Notes under the pieces: generated by a model
What the model was told of the DNA's origin: nothing
Seen by the model: only the letters and a program-made list of their open reading frames with translations
Databases searched by the model: none
In this document: positions 1 through 8,388 of the stretch, piece after piece
Position numbering within the stretch: position 1 is the first letter of the stretch
Layout: the number at the start of each line of letters is the position of its first letter
Source of the DNA: Agitococcus sp.
GTDB taxonomy: Bacteria > Pseudomonadota > Gammaproteobacteria > Pseudomonadales > Moraxellaceae
DNA: 64,000 bases
NCBI GenBank assembly: GCA_030646715.1
Contig: JAUSLJ010000033.1
Coordinates: forward strand, 248,001 to 312,000
Reading direction: 5' to 3'
Translations under genes and position numbers: made by a program

Positions 1-253
1 TAGTCAATGGTATGGTGAGCTGACCTATGTGCAAGGTAAAACCACGATTGGTGCGAGCTATGGTGAAGGTCAACAAGACGCAACAACGACTCCTGTGGGT
101 GCAGCACTTGCGGTGACCAATAAATTAGGCATGGTGTTTGTGCATCATAAATTAACGCCAGCTTTTACGGTGGTTGGCGAGTTGCAAGATTATAGTTCGG
201 ATGCGCAAGCGGCATATAACGCCTATATTGTTGGCGCGCAGTTTGATTTTTAG
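1..253 (+). CDS. Outer-membrane porin, C-terminal end only
   Basis: The reading frame is open from base 2, so the gene begins before the window and only about 83 C-terminal residues are seen. Residues alternate polar/hydrophobic with aromatic belts (SQWYGELTYVQG, TVVGELQDYSS), as in antiparallel outer-membrane beta strands, and the protein ends in ...VGAQFDF with a terminal Phe. A C-terminal Phe is the classic BAM-recognition signal of gammaproteobacterial porins. The general-porin call is family-level inference; substrate cannot be told from this fragment. A GTG at 29 is an internal codon, not a start. Confidence 0.7.
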   Translation, partial: SQWYGELTYVQGKTTIGASYGEGQQDATTTPVGAALAVTNKLGMVFVHHKLTPAFTVVGELQDYSSDAQAAYNAYIVGAQFDF

Positions 254-352
254 CAAATCCCTCCAAACCTCCCTTTGCAAAGGGAGGCTTCCCCGTGGCA
301 TTTGCCAAAGCAAAGACATCCTCCCCTTTATTAAAAGGAAGTTAGAGGGGAT
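254..352. repeat. Intergenic palindromic repeat, family B
   Basis: Begins right after the porin stop. It contains CCTCCCTTTGCAAAGGGAGG, a perfect hairpin, followed by a related arm CCTCCCCTTTATTAAAAGGA. Variants of the same C-rich/G-rich inverted repeat occur near 3390, 26204, 33158, 50040, 55487 and 57618, always between genes. It may also end transcription of the porin gene and of the convergent gene at 373-1092. Confidence 0.7.
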
Positions 353-372
353 TTTGAAGCCAACGCTATTAT

Positions 373-1092
373 TTATTGCACCGCCGCCGTCAATTTTTGT
401 AATACACCTTCTTTAATCAGTCGGTCTAGGGTTTCTTGCAACGTCGCTAAATCACCTTTGTCCATATCCACTTGGCAGGCTAAAGAGCTGAGGGTGGCTC
501 TAAAGGTTAACACTTCTTTAGCGGCGGCTTTGCCACGTTTCTGAATAAAAAAATTGGCCGATAACACGTCAGTAGCCCACAGGTCAAAACGGTTGGCGAG
601 TAACTTATCAATATTTTGCGCTTGGGTATTGGCTTCTTCAACGGTAAAACCAAAGCTTTTTAAATAGTCGGCATCGCCACTACCGCGTAAAACGCCTACT
701 TTCATTTTTTTTGCATCCGCCAAAGTCAGTAGTTTTTCCTGAAAATCGGGGTGAGCAAATAGCCCTGAACGGGTCATTAATATCGGGCTAATCCATTGGT
801 AGTCAGCCTCAATGCTTTGTGCGCGTTGCACAGGAAAGGCACAATAGTTGGCAGTGGTTTTGGCATTCAGCATTGCTCTAATTAAAGGCACTTCCACTAA
901 TTGGTAGGGAATGTGCGCTTGCTCAAACAAGACTCTAATAATGTTAATAGCAATACCTTGAGGACGACCATTGTCAGTTATCGAGAACGGTGGATTGGCA
1001 GCAAATGCCAGTGTATAAGGCTTCGGCGCGGCATGGCTGGCCATGCTTAACCATAAACATCCCCAAAGGCTAATACTTAAGACTGTTTTCAT
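373..1092 (-). CDS. Periplasmic solute-binding protein, family 3
   Basis: A 239-residue protein with a signal peptide (about residues 1-21, cut after SHA) followed by a type-II periplasmic binding fold of the SBP_bac_3 class. The N-terminal strand (YTLAFAANPPFSITDNGRPQGIAINII) and the IDKLLANRFDLWATDV segment are typical. Family members bind amino acids or small organic acids and feed an ABC permease, or act as stand-alone sensors. No permease or ATPase gene is adjacent. The start overlaps the end of the upstream binding-protein gene by 23 bases, so the two are probably translated together. The ligand is unknown. Confidence 0.7.
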   Translation of the reverse strand: MKTVLSISLWGCLWLSMASHAAPKPYTLAFAANPPFSITDNGRPQGIAINIIRVLFEQAHIPYQLVEVPLIRAMLNAKTTANYCAFPVQRAQSIEADYQWISPILMTRSGLFAHPDFQEKLLTLADAKKMKVGVLRGSGDADYLKSFGFTVEEANTQAQNIDKLLANRFDLWATDVLSANFFIQKRGKAAAKEVLTFRATLSSLACQVDMDKGDLATLQETLDRLIKEGVLQKLTAAVQ

Positions 1093-2773
1093 AGCTTTGG
1101 GTCTCGCCTTTGGGTTTTTCGTTGGTTAATTTGGGAAAAGGTGCAGTGCCTTTGTTATACCAAAAACTTAGAGGCATTTTCGCGTTGAGCTTGGGTGTGC
1201 ATTTGCTCATGCCTTTTTGCTGAAGTTGCGCTAACAGGCTGTCAGCTTGTTGCGCCATATTATCTAATGCTGTTTGTACAGGCACTTCACCACGAATCGC
1301 GGCGCCCATATTCTTCCACCAAATAGGTGCCATGCTTGGATAGTCGGGAATATTTGTTCCTGTTGGTGTCCAGCGTTTGCGTGCGGGGCTACGATAAAAC
1401 TCCACTAAACCGCCCAGTTTAGGCGCGGCCTTAGTCATGGCGGCCGAATTAATATCGGACTCACGTATGGGCGTTAAGCCAACTAAGGTTTTTTTCAACG
1501 ATACGGATTTAGAGACGGCAAATTGTGCATACAACCATGCGGCTTTCATATTGTCTGGTGGTGTGCCTTTCACTAATGTCCACGCCCCGACATCTTGATA
1601 ACCGAGCTTAACCCCTGTTTTCCAATAAGCCCCTTTTGGTGAGGGTGCCATGCGCCATTTGGGTGTGCCATCGGCATTAGTCACGGGTAAGTTGGGCTTA
1701 GTCATGGCGGCGGTAAAGGCGGTGTACCAAAAAATTTGCTGAGCAATATTGCCTTGTGAGGGCACAGCACCTGCAGTGCTAAAATCCATTTGTTTGGCTT
1801 CTGGTGGGGCATATTTATTTAACCAATCAATAAATTTATTCACCGAATAAGCGGCAGCCGCGCCATTCATATCACCGCCACGTTCCACAGAAGCACCCAC
1901 AGGCGTACAACCTTCAACACGGACACCCCAATCATCGACAGGTTTACCATTGGGTAAGCCTTTATCGCCAGCACCTGCCATCGAAAACCATGCATCAGAA
2001 AAACGCCAGCCTAATGACGGGTCTTTGCGGCCATAATCCATGTGGCCGTAAACTTTTTTGCCGTCAAGTTCTTTGACATAACGGGTAAAAAACTCGGCAA
2101 TATCTTCATACGCTGACCAATTGACAGGCACATCCAGTTTATAGCCATAAATATCTTTGAATTTTTTTTGCAAATCAGGGCGGTCAAACCAATCTTTACG
2201 ATACCAATAAAGATTGGCAAATTGTTGGTCGGGTAGTTGGTACAGTTTACCGTCAGGCCCTGTGGTAAAGCTAATGCCGATAAAGTCTTTAAGGTCTAAG
2301 GTCGGGAGGGTGACGGCTTTACCTTCACCTGCCATGTAGTCGGTCAAGTTGACGACTTTGCCTGTGCGATAGTGCCAACCAATCAGGTCGCTATCGTTGA
2401 TATAAGCATCGTAGAGATGAATACCTGTGCGCACTTGAGTTTCGATTTTTTTGACGACATCGTCCTCACCTGTTAATTCATGGACAACATGAATGCCTGT
2501 GAGTTTGCTAAAGGCTTTGGCGATGACTTCCGATTCATAGGTATGCGTGTCAATGGTTTCTGACACCACCATGATTTTTTTGCCTTTGAAGGGTTTGGCG
2601 GCCTCTTGAAACCATTCAAATTCTTTGCGTTGATTTTCTTTACTTAGCGTTGAGGGGCTAAATTCACTCAGTAGGCTGGGAATGACATTGGCGACTGTTT
2701 CTTGTGCGTAGCTATTGGCAATAAAGGCCATGAGACTGATATTGATGAAGAGATTTCGGATCACAATAATCAT
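1070..2773 (-). CDS. Periplasmic sugar/polyol-type solute-binding protein, family 1 (GlpV-like)
   Basis: About 567 residues with a signal peptide (MIIVIRNLF...NSYA|QE). The start is placed at 2773, the Met that opens the signal sequence; the frame is open a further 18 codons upstream. Length and motifs (FKGKKIMVVSETIDTHTYES, YQLPDQQFANLYWYRKDWFD, a C-terminal WWKNMG segment) resemble the large SBP_bac_1 proteins typified by rhizobial glycerol-binding GlpV. That likeness is from memory, not a search. No glycerol ABC transporter components lie nearby, so this is an orphan binding protein paired with the family 3 protein it overlaps. A 14-bp palindrome sits about 40 bp upstream of the start. Confidence 0.65.
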   Translation of the reverse strand: MIIVIRNLFINISLMAFIANSYAQETVANVIPSLLSEFSPSTLSKENQRKEFEWFQEAAKPFKGKKIMVVSETIDTHTYESEVIAKAFSKLTGIHVVHELTGEDDVVKKIETQVRTGIHLYDAYINDSDLIGWHYRTGKVVNLTDYMAGEGKAVTLPTLDLKDFIGISFTTGPDGKLYQLPDQQFANLYWYRKDWFDRPDLQKKFKDIYGYKLDVPVNWSAYEDIAEFFTRYVKELDGKKVYGHMDYGRKDPSLGWRFSDAWFSMAGAGDKGLPNGKPVDDWGVRVEGCTPVGASVERGGDMNGAAAAYSVNKFIDWLNKYAPPEAKQMDFSTAGAVPSQGNIAQQIFWYTAFTAAMTKPNLPVTNADGTPKWRMAPSPKGAYWKTGVKLGYQDVGAWTLVKGTPPDNMKAAWLYAQFAVSKSVSLKKTLVGLTPIRESDINSAAMTKAAPKLGGLVEFYRSPARKRWTPTGTNIPDYPSMAPIWWKNMGAAIRGEVPVQTALDNMAQQADSLLAQLQQKGMSKCTPKLNAKMPLSFWYNKGTAPFPKLTNEKPKGETQSYENSLKY

Positions 2774-2813
2774 CCTGATAATTATTTTTCTGCCATCAGT
2801 ATAGACAGCTAAT

Positions 2814-2827
2814 GTGTATAAATACAC
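2814..2827. promoter_or_regulatory. Candidate operator palindrome upstream of the binding-protein pair
   Basis: GTGTATAAATACAC is a perfect palindrome (6-bp arms, 2-bp spacer) about 40 bp upstream of the chosen start of the family 1 binding protein. Position and symmetry suggest a dimeric repressor site; the cognate regulator is unknown. Confidence 0.35.
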
Positions 2828-2853
2828 TTAACAGGACGATGAATTTGGTCTTG

Positions 2854-3357
2854 TTAGCTGCCTTTAGGTAAAGGCGGCGGGGCAAACTTAGATTTTGGCT
2901 TAGGTGGTCTTGGTTTTAATTGTAATTGTACCGCAATTTGCTGCTGAGCGTGTTCGCACTCAGTCACACTGACATCCATACTTTGATAAAACATCCCAGT
3001 GATATCTTCCAAAACGACATGACAGCGATCTTGTTTCGGGTCTGGGGTAATGGCATCGACATATTTAAACTGGGTAAACGGCTGAGTCCATTGTTGTTGA
3101 TAAGGAAACGCAAAGCCCAAAACGATAGTGTCTTTATTCAGTTGTAACTGATAAAAAATGGTACTTAAATTGATACTGCTAAATGTGGCACTGGCGGTGA
3201 GTACGAGCACTCCACCTGCAACTGTCGCCCACTTATTAACACCAAATGCTTTGTAAACAATCAGCCCAAAAATAAGTGTTAACACTAAACCAAAAATTAA
3301 AATGGGGATAAACGATTGTTGTAATGCGTCGGGACTGCCAAAATTAAAAGTCATCAT
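2854..3357 (-). CDS. Membrane protein of unknown function
   Basis: A 167-residue protein I do not recognise. Two hydrophobic segments (about residues 16-35 and 42-62) suggest two inner-membrane helices. They are followed by a roughly 100-residue soluble part with two cysteines and a Pro/Lys-rich tail (PRPPKPKSKFAPPPLPKGS). It lies on the same strand between the sigma-54 activator (85 bp upstream) and the binding-protein pair (81 bp downstream), so it may belong to their unit. Start is one of two adjacent ATG codons. Confidence 0.6.
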   Translation of the reverse strand: MMTFNFGSPDALQQSFIPILIFGLVLTLIFGLIVYKAFGVNKWATVAGGVLVLTASATFSSINLSTIFYQLQLNKDTIVLGFAFPYQQQWTQPFTQFKYVDAITPDPKQDRCHVVLEDITGMFYQSMDVSVTECEHAQQQIAVQLQLKPRPPKPKSKFAPPPLPKGS

Positions 3358-3384
3358 ACAGGCTAAACTCGGAGGCGTATTAGG

Positions 3385-3430
3385 GAGTGTTCAATTCCCA
3401 CCTCCATTGATAAGGGTTGGGGTGGGGTTC
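3385..3430. repeat. Intergenic repeat, family B variant
   Basis: CCCACCTCCATTGATAAGGG followed by GTTGGGGTGGGG forms an imperfect hairpin of the same C-rich/G-rich family as 254-352 and 26200-26300. It sits between two minus-strand genes. Confidence 0.5.
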
Positions 3431-3442
3431 TGTGTCGTGACA

Positions 3443-4993
3443 TTATACCTTTTTCAGTTGTTCCAAGAAGGCGATATCCATATTGCTTTTTACCGTGCGC
3501 CAGTTCGTACCTAAGCGTTGCGCTGTAGCCTCGTAATTACCTGTTTGCGCATAGACTAAGGCATAATAACGGCCTAATAAGGTATCGTTGTCGAGCTGTC
3601 CTTCACTAACGGCATGGGCAAATTGTTGACGATAATTCAGGTTGGTTTTAGTCACATTAGGCTGATAAGAGCCATGAATAATAATGCTCCTGACGCATTG
3701 TTCTAGTTCGCGCATGTTGCCACGCCATGTGTAATTCGGCAGATGTTGGCTAATCCATGCGTGTGCTTCTTTGGCGATGTCGTTGGCAATATCGGTGTTG
3801 ACAATTTTACCTGTCACTAACGTCACTAAATGATAGAGTTCTTCTTGATTATCAGCGAGTTGTTCGGCGAGTGATGGCGTGCGAATAATGTCTGAACATA
3901 AACGATAATATAAATCGCTGCGAAATTTTCCCGCTTCAATCGCGGCGGCTAAATCACGATGGGTGGCGGAAACGATTTTTCCATAAAAAGTGCGGCTATC
4001 ATTATCGCCAACACGTTGAAATTGTCGCCCTTGCAGGACTCTTAACAGTTTAACTTGTACTTCCGCAGGTAACTCACCAATCTCATCTAAAAATACTGTT
4101 TGTGCTTGATGGGTGGTTTCTAAATAACCGACACGATCGCCTGTTGCGCCCGTAAACGAACCTTTACGATGTCCAAATAACTCACTTTCCAGCAGTGTAA
4201 GGGGTAATGCCGCCAAATGAACGGCCTGAAAGTCCGCTAAATAATCGGATTCAAAACGGGGTGTTTTTGTTTTAGTGGTGAAGGGAATATATCGCGCCAA
4301 ACCAATCGCCGAAGCAACTAATTCTTTACCCGTTCCCGACTCGCCTAAAATCAAGGTGGAAACTTCGTGAATACGTTGATAGAGCGAGCATTGATAACGG
4401 CGCATATCATGACTAAAAATAGATTCCCATACCGCCATTCTCAATGACGAGGCGGCGGAAGATGTCCCTAAAATAGCGCGAAAGATAAAATGAAACGCTC
4501 TACGAATTTGAAAAAATAACGCAAACATATGTTCAGCAATAAACTGTTGCTGTTGTACCAGCGGCGTATGGGCAAACAGTTGTCGCCAATCGCTTAAAAA
4601 ACGCGAATAAAACGGCATTTCGGTACGACTTGTATCATTGTCGGTGACAACTTTATAGAAATACCCTTCATAGCGATAATACAGCACATACAAGGCGACA
4701 TCACCGTAGAGCTGCCACTCTTTATCGGTCGGGCAATAATCATGCTCAATGCGAGTTTGTGCGCTCGCAATGATGCTTTCACCGACTTCGGCTAAAGGAA
4801 TTAAGTTAGGACTAAAGCCTTGGTGCGTGGAGGTAATCACCCATGTATGAAACACGGGAATGTATAACTTACCCAATATTTGCTTTTCGAGGTCAATACG
4901 TTCGCAGCCAAAAGGATTAGTAAAACTTAAGGCAGCGAGTGCATAAGCCGAAAGTTGGTCTTCTGGGTGAAGTAAACTGCTCATGTTGTTCAT
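3443..4993 (-). CDS. Sigma-54-dependent transcriptional activator
   Basis: A 516-residue bacterial enhancer-binding protein. Residues 1-200 form an unrecognised sensor region rich in aromatics. The AAA+ domain has Walker A GESGTGKE (217-224), the sigma-54 contact loop as GSFTGA (278-283) rather than the usual GAFTGA, and Walker B FLDE (301-304). The C-terminus has a Fis-type helix-turn-helix (NYEATAQRLGTNWRTVKSN). It would remodel RNA polymerase-sigma-54 at a -24/-12 promoter when its ligand is sensed. By position the binding proteins downstream are possible targets; I found no clear -24/-12 element. No response-regulator receiver domain is evident. Confidence 0.88.
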   Translation of the reverse strand: MNNMSSLLHPEDQLSAYALAALSFTNPFGCERIDLEKQILGKLYIPVFHTWVITSTHQGFSPNLIPLAEVGESIIASAQTRIEHDYCPTDKEWQLYGDVALYVLYYRYEGYFYKVVTDNDTSRTEMPFYSRFLSDWRQLFAHTPLVQQQQFIAEHMFALFFQIRRAFHFIFRAILGTSSAASSLRMAVWESIFSHDMRRYQCSLYQRIHEVSTLILGESGTGKELVASAIGLARYIPFTTKTKTPRFESDYLADFQAVHLAALPLTLLESELFGHRKGSFTGATGDRVGYLETTHQAQTVFLDEIGELPAEVQVKLLRVLQGRQFQRVGDNDSRTFYGKIVSATHRDLAAAIEAGKFRSDLYYRLCSDIIRTPSLAEQLADNQEELYHLVTLVTGKIVNTDIANDIAKEAHAWISQHLPNYTWRGNMRELEQCVRSIIIHGSYQPNVTKTNLNYRQQFAHAVSEGQLDNDTLLGRYYALVYAQTGNYEATAQRLGTNWRTVKSNMDIAFLEQLKKV

Positions 4994-5176
4994 TTTATGT
5001 ATGCCTAAGATGCAAATAATGTATATTAAAATATTGATATATTCATTAAATTAAGTGATGTTTTTTAGTTTATTGATTTTTAAGGAATTAAATTGAGTTT
5101 TCTGTGTTGGCATGACTTTTGTAATGTCTGTGTTATAACTTCACCGAATGACGGCCATTACACAGAGAGCAACATT

Positions 5177-5461
5177 ATGTTTAACGAACAAGGCATACAA
5201 CAAGATTCTGGCGCATGGATTTTTTTTGTTAAAGCGTGTTTTTTTGCCGCTGTCACTGCGTTAGTGGCGGGTATTATTTTTATGCCAGTTGATATTTGGA
5301 TTAAAGGTTATTTAGGCATGGGTACGTTATTTACCATTGGTTCGACCTTTAGCCTTGCTAAAACTATGCGTGACCAACACGAAGCGCAAAAGTTGATTCA
5401 TAAAATTAGTAATGCCAAAACTGAAAAGATGCTTAAAGAGTTTGAGATGACGAGTAATTAA
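5177..5461 (+). CDS. YiaA/YiaB-type two-helix membrane protein
   Basis: The frame opens at 5093, but the ATG at 5177 gives a compact 94-residue protein beginning MFNEQGIQQDSGAW. It has two closely spaced hydrophobic segments (WIFFVKACFFAAVTALVAGI and GYLGMGTLFTIGSTFSLAK) and a charged helical tail (MRDQHEAQKL...KEFEM). This matches the YiaAB two-helix domain, an inner-membrane family of unknown function. It is monocistronic and divergent from the sigma-54 activator. A hairpin repeat follows 18 bp after the stop. Confidence 0.65.
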   Translation: MFNEQGIQQDSGAWIFFVKACFFAAVTALVAGIIFMPVDIWIKGYLGMGTLFTIGSTFSLAKTMRDQHEAQKLIHKISNAKTEKMLKEFEMTSN

Positions 5462-5479
5462 GTCATTAACAAGGAGTGA

Positions 5480-5500
5480 TAGCCCGCAGGGATTGCGGGA
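5480..5500. repeat. Short hairpin repeat, family E
   Basis: CCCGCA/TGCGGG arms around GGAT form a hairpin preceded by TAG. A near copy (TAGCCCGTAAGGATTGCGGG) is at 45834-45854, again just after the stop of a small membrane-protein gene. It could work as a terminator, but no T run follows directly. Confidence 0.5.
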
Positions 5501-5585
5501 CAAATATTATATAAAACAACGGTTTTTTGCCATCATCCTATCTTTGCCTTTACTATTCGCCTAAATCCCACGCTAACGGCATTTC

Positions 5586-6479
5586 ATGAAAATTCCCTTG
5601 CCCATTATTAACGGCGTTGCCCCAAGTTGTGTTGCCTTACCCGCAGGCGCATGGCCAACAATATTGGCATTTTTTACCACACGCTTTCCTGATGTCGCTA
5701 CGTCTATATGGCTGGCACGGATGGCCAAAGGTGAAGTTGTTGATGAGTATGGTGTGGCGGTGTTTGCGGATAGTTCATATCGCGCTCATGTGCGCGTTTA
5801 TTATTACCGTGAGTTAGAGGTAGAAACACCTATTCCTTTTACCGAAACGATTATTTATCAAGATGACTACATCGTCGTTGCCGATAAACCGCATTTTTTG
5901 CCCGTCATTCCCGCAGGACGGTTTTTGCATGAAACCTTATTAGTGCGTCTAAAACATAAATTACAACTAAATGATTTAGTCCCGATTCACCGTATTGACC
6001 GAGAAACCGCAGGTTTGGTCATTTTTTCGCATCACAAAGCGTCACGCGGTGTCTATCAAGCGTTATTTAAAGATAAAACCATCACTAAAACCTATGAAGC
6101 CTTAGCACCCACGCGTGCTGATTTAACTTTCCCCCTGAGTTATCAAAGTCGGATGGTCGAAGGTGAGCCTTTTTTTAAAATGAAAGAAGTAACAGGCGAA
6201 GCTAATAGCGAAACTCATATCTCAGTCTTAGCGCATTTGGGTGATGTTAGTTTGTATCAATTACGTCCGATTACAGGCAAAAAACATCAGTTGCGTGTAC
6301 ATTTAGCGGCATTGGGTATTCCTATTATCAATGACGAGTTTTATCCGTATTTGCAGCCGACAAAAGGCGATGATTTTAATCATCCGTTAAAGTTGTTGGC
6401 GAAATCGGTGGCGTTTATTGACCCGTTAACAGGGCAGTCCCATTATTTTGAAAGTGGTAGGAGTTTGAGTGTGGGTTGA
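5586..6479 (+). CDS. RluA-family RNA pseudouridine synthase
   Basis: A 297-residue protein with the RluA active-site motif HRIDRETAG; Asp138 is the catalytic aspartate that attacks the uracil ring. The supporting motifs YQDDYIVVADKPHFLPV (about 91-107) and the C-terminal RPITGKKHQLRVHLAALG are standard for the family. The N-terminal about 80 residues resemble an S4-like region, though this is not certain. It isomerises uridine to pseudouridine in rRNA or tRNA; the exact target position cannot be assigned. The ATG start directly follows AT-rich intergenic DNA. Confidence 0.85.
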   Translation: MKIPLPIINGVAPSCVALPAGAWPTILAFFTTRFPDVATSIWLARMAKGEVVDEYGVAVFADSSYRAHVRVYYYRELEVETPIPFTETIIYQDDYIVVADKPHFLPVIPAGRFLHETLLVRLKHKLQLNDLVPIHRIDRETAGLVIFSHHKASRGVYQALFKDKTITKTYEALAPTRADLTFPLSYQSRMVEGEPFFKMKEVTGEANSETHISVLAHLGDVSLYQLRPITGKKHQLRVHLAALGIPIINDEFYPYLQPTKGDDFNHPLKLLAKSVAFIDPLTGQSHYFESGRSLSVG

Positions 6480-6631
6480 AGGTTGCAAGAGCCATTTAAG
6501 ATTTTGTTAAGTTTCATCTGTCATAACGGATATATAAGTACGAATCTATCTCACCATGAGTCCTAAATACTCAATCAGAGATAGCCTTCAAATAACGCCA
6601 ATTAAAAAATCCTTTGAGTACCATAAGCTCT

Positions 6632-8248
6632 ATGTCACATCTGTTATTTTCTCGTCGATTAGTCGTTATCAATGGCTTAATTGCTTTGTGGATGACCTGT
6701 TTAGCGAACACCACATTTTTGCATACGCTTTACACCTTGACTCCCTATAACGGGATACAAGCAGGGCTGTTTTTAACATCGGCTTTTGTGTTGTTATGGG
6801 CGTATTTGAACCTGCTTTTACAGTTGACGACATGGGGTGTATTGGCTCGACCAATTCAAAGTCTATTATTGTTTTTTTGTGCTTTTGGCGCGTATTCCAT
6901 TGATACCTTTGGCGTCGGTATTGATACAGGCCAAATTCAAAATCTGATGCAAACCGACCCTCGTGAAGCGCGGGATTTATTAAGTTGGCATTTGTTTGCC
7001 TATGTTGCCATCATCATGGGTTTACCGCTATTTTGGTTGTGGCGTAAACCTTTAGAACCCATTGGTATTGTCCAAAACCTGAAACATCGTGCTTATTCTA
7101 TCGTGTTGTCATTGGCGTTAATTGGTGCGGTGGCGATGGCTTTTTATGTCGATTATGCGGCTATCTTCCGTGAACATAGACAAATTCGCTATACCGTCAA
7201 TCCCACGAATAGTGTCAATGCCTTTATTAATTATTCACAACGTCATGTGGTGATTAAGAAATTGCCCTTAGTGCGTTATGGTGAAGATGCCACGCGCGTT
7301 CCTCCGTCAAATTCGAAACCCGTGTTGATGGTGTTGGTGGTTGGTGAAACGGCAAGGGCAGAAAGCTTTGGTATTAATGGTTATGCGCGTAATACCACGC
7401 CTGAATTAGCGAAAAAGCCGCTGATTAATTTTACCCAAACCAGTTCTTGCGGCACGGCAACGGCGGTGTCTTTACCGTGTATCTTTTCAGGTTTTACCCG
7501 TGATGATTATGATGATGAATTAGCAGGGCATCGTGAAGGATTGCTGGATGTTATTCAACGTGCAGGGTATCAAGTGACGTGGATGGATAATAATTCAGGC
7601 TGTAAAGGCGCATGTGACCGCGTACATAATCAGCCCTTATTACCCACACGAACAACCGCTTGGTGTGTGGATGGTGAATGCCAAGACGATTTGTTATTGG
7701 AAACCTTTATTGATTATTTAAAAACGGCACCAACCCAAGATCGGGTGATTGTCTTGCATCAAGCAGGCAGTCATGGCCCTGCGTATTATCGTCGTTATCC
7801 TAAAGCCTTTGAAAGGTTTACGCCTGTTTGTAATACCAATGCCATTCAAGGTTGTTCGCAACAAGCCTTAATTAATACTTACGACAATACCATTGCCTAC
7901 ACCGATTATATTGTGGCGCAAACAATAGATGTGCTGGCTGCGCAAGCCAAAAACTATCAAACCGCGTTGTGGTATGTGTCGGATCATGGTGAATCAACGG
8001 GCGAGCGCGGCTTATATTTGCACGGTGCGCCTTATGTTTTTGCACCAAGTCAGCAAACCCATGTCCCGATGTTTGCGTGGTTGTCGCCTAATTTTAGTTT
8101 GACGCATTTAGAAAAAGCGCATTGTTTGGAGCAGAAGCAACAAGCCGAGACCTCACATGACAATGTTTTTCATACGATGTTGGGAATATTAGGGGTAAAA
8201 ACAGCCGTTTATGATGCGAAATTAGATTTGTCATCGTGCGCTAAGTAA
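6632..8248 (+). CDS. eptA: Lipid A phosphoethanolamine transferase (EptA/MCR family)
   Basis: An inner-membrane enzyme with about five N-terminal transmembrane helices (residues 8-175) and a periplasmic sulfatase-fold domain. The metal/catalytic motifs are VVGETARAESF (Glu239) and SCGTATAVSLPC (about 272-283), which holds the Thr that becomes phosphoethanolaminylated, followed by YVSDHGESTGE near the C-terminus. Paired cysteines around NNSGCKGACDR are also typical. It moves phosphoethanolamine from phosphatidylethanolamine to lipid A, lowering negative charge and polymyxin binding. The frame is open from a TTG at 6614; the ATG at 6632 fits the first membrane helix better. Length of 538 residues is normal. 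Confidence 0.88.
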   Translation: MSHLLFSRRLVVINGLIALWMTCLANTTFLHTLYTLTPYNGIQAGLFLTSAFVLLWAYLNLLLQLTTWGVLARPIQSLLLFFCAFGAYSIDTFGVGIDTGQIQNLMQTDPREARDLLSWHLFAYVAIIMGLPLFWLWRKPLEPIGIVQNLKHRAYSIVLSLALIGAVAMAFYVDYAAIFREHRQIRYTVNPTNSVNAFINYSQRHVVIKKLPLVRYGEDATRVPPSNSKPVLMVLVVGETARAESFGINGYARNTTPELAKKPLINFTQTSSCGTATAVSLPCIFSGFTRDDYDDELAGHREGLLDVIQRAGYQVTWMDNNSGCKGACDRVHNQPLLPTRTTAWCVDGECQDDLLLETFIDYLKTAPTQDRVIVLHQAGSHGPAYYRRYPKAFERFTPVCNTNAIQGCSQQALINTYDNTIAYTDYIVAQTIDVLAAQAKNYQTALWYVSDHGESTGERGLYLHGAPYVFAPSQQTHVPMFAWLSPNFSLTHLEKAHCLEQKQQAETSHDNVFHTMLGILGVKTAVYDAKLDLSSCAK

Positions 8249-8388
8249 ATACTGGCGCTTAACGGTGGATTAGAAACTTCCTGTGGGAAATGAGTTTGTT
8301 GGATTGGCATAGGACTTGCCTCATAAGGCTTGTAGATAATTTGTTTAACAGCCGCAGCAAATATGTTTTCATTCATTAGGTGAGTTTC

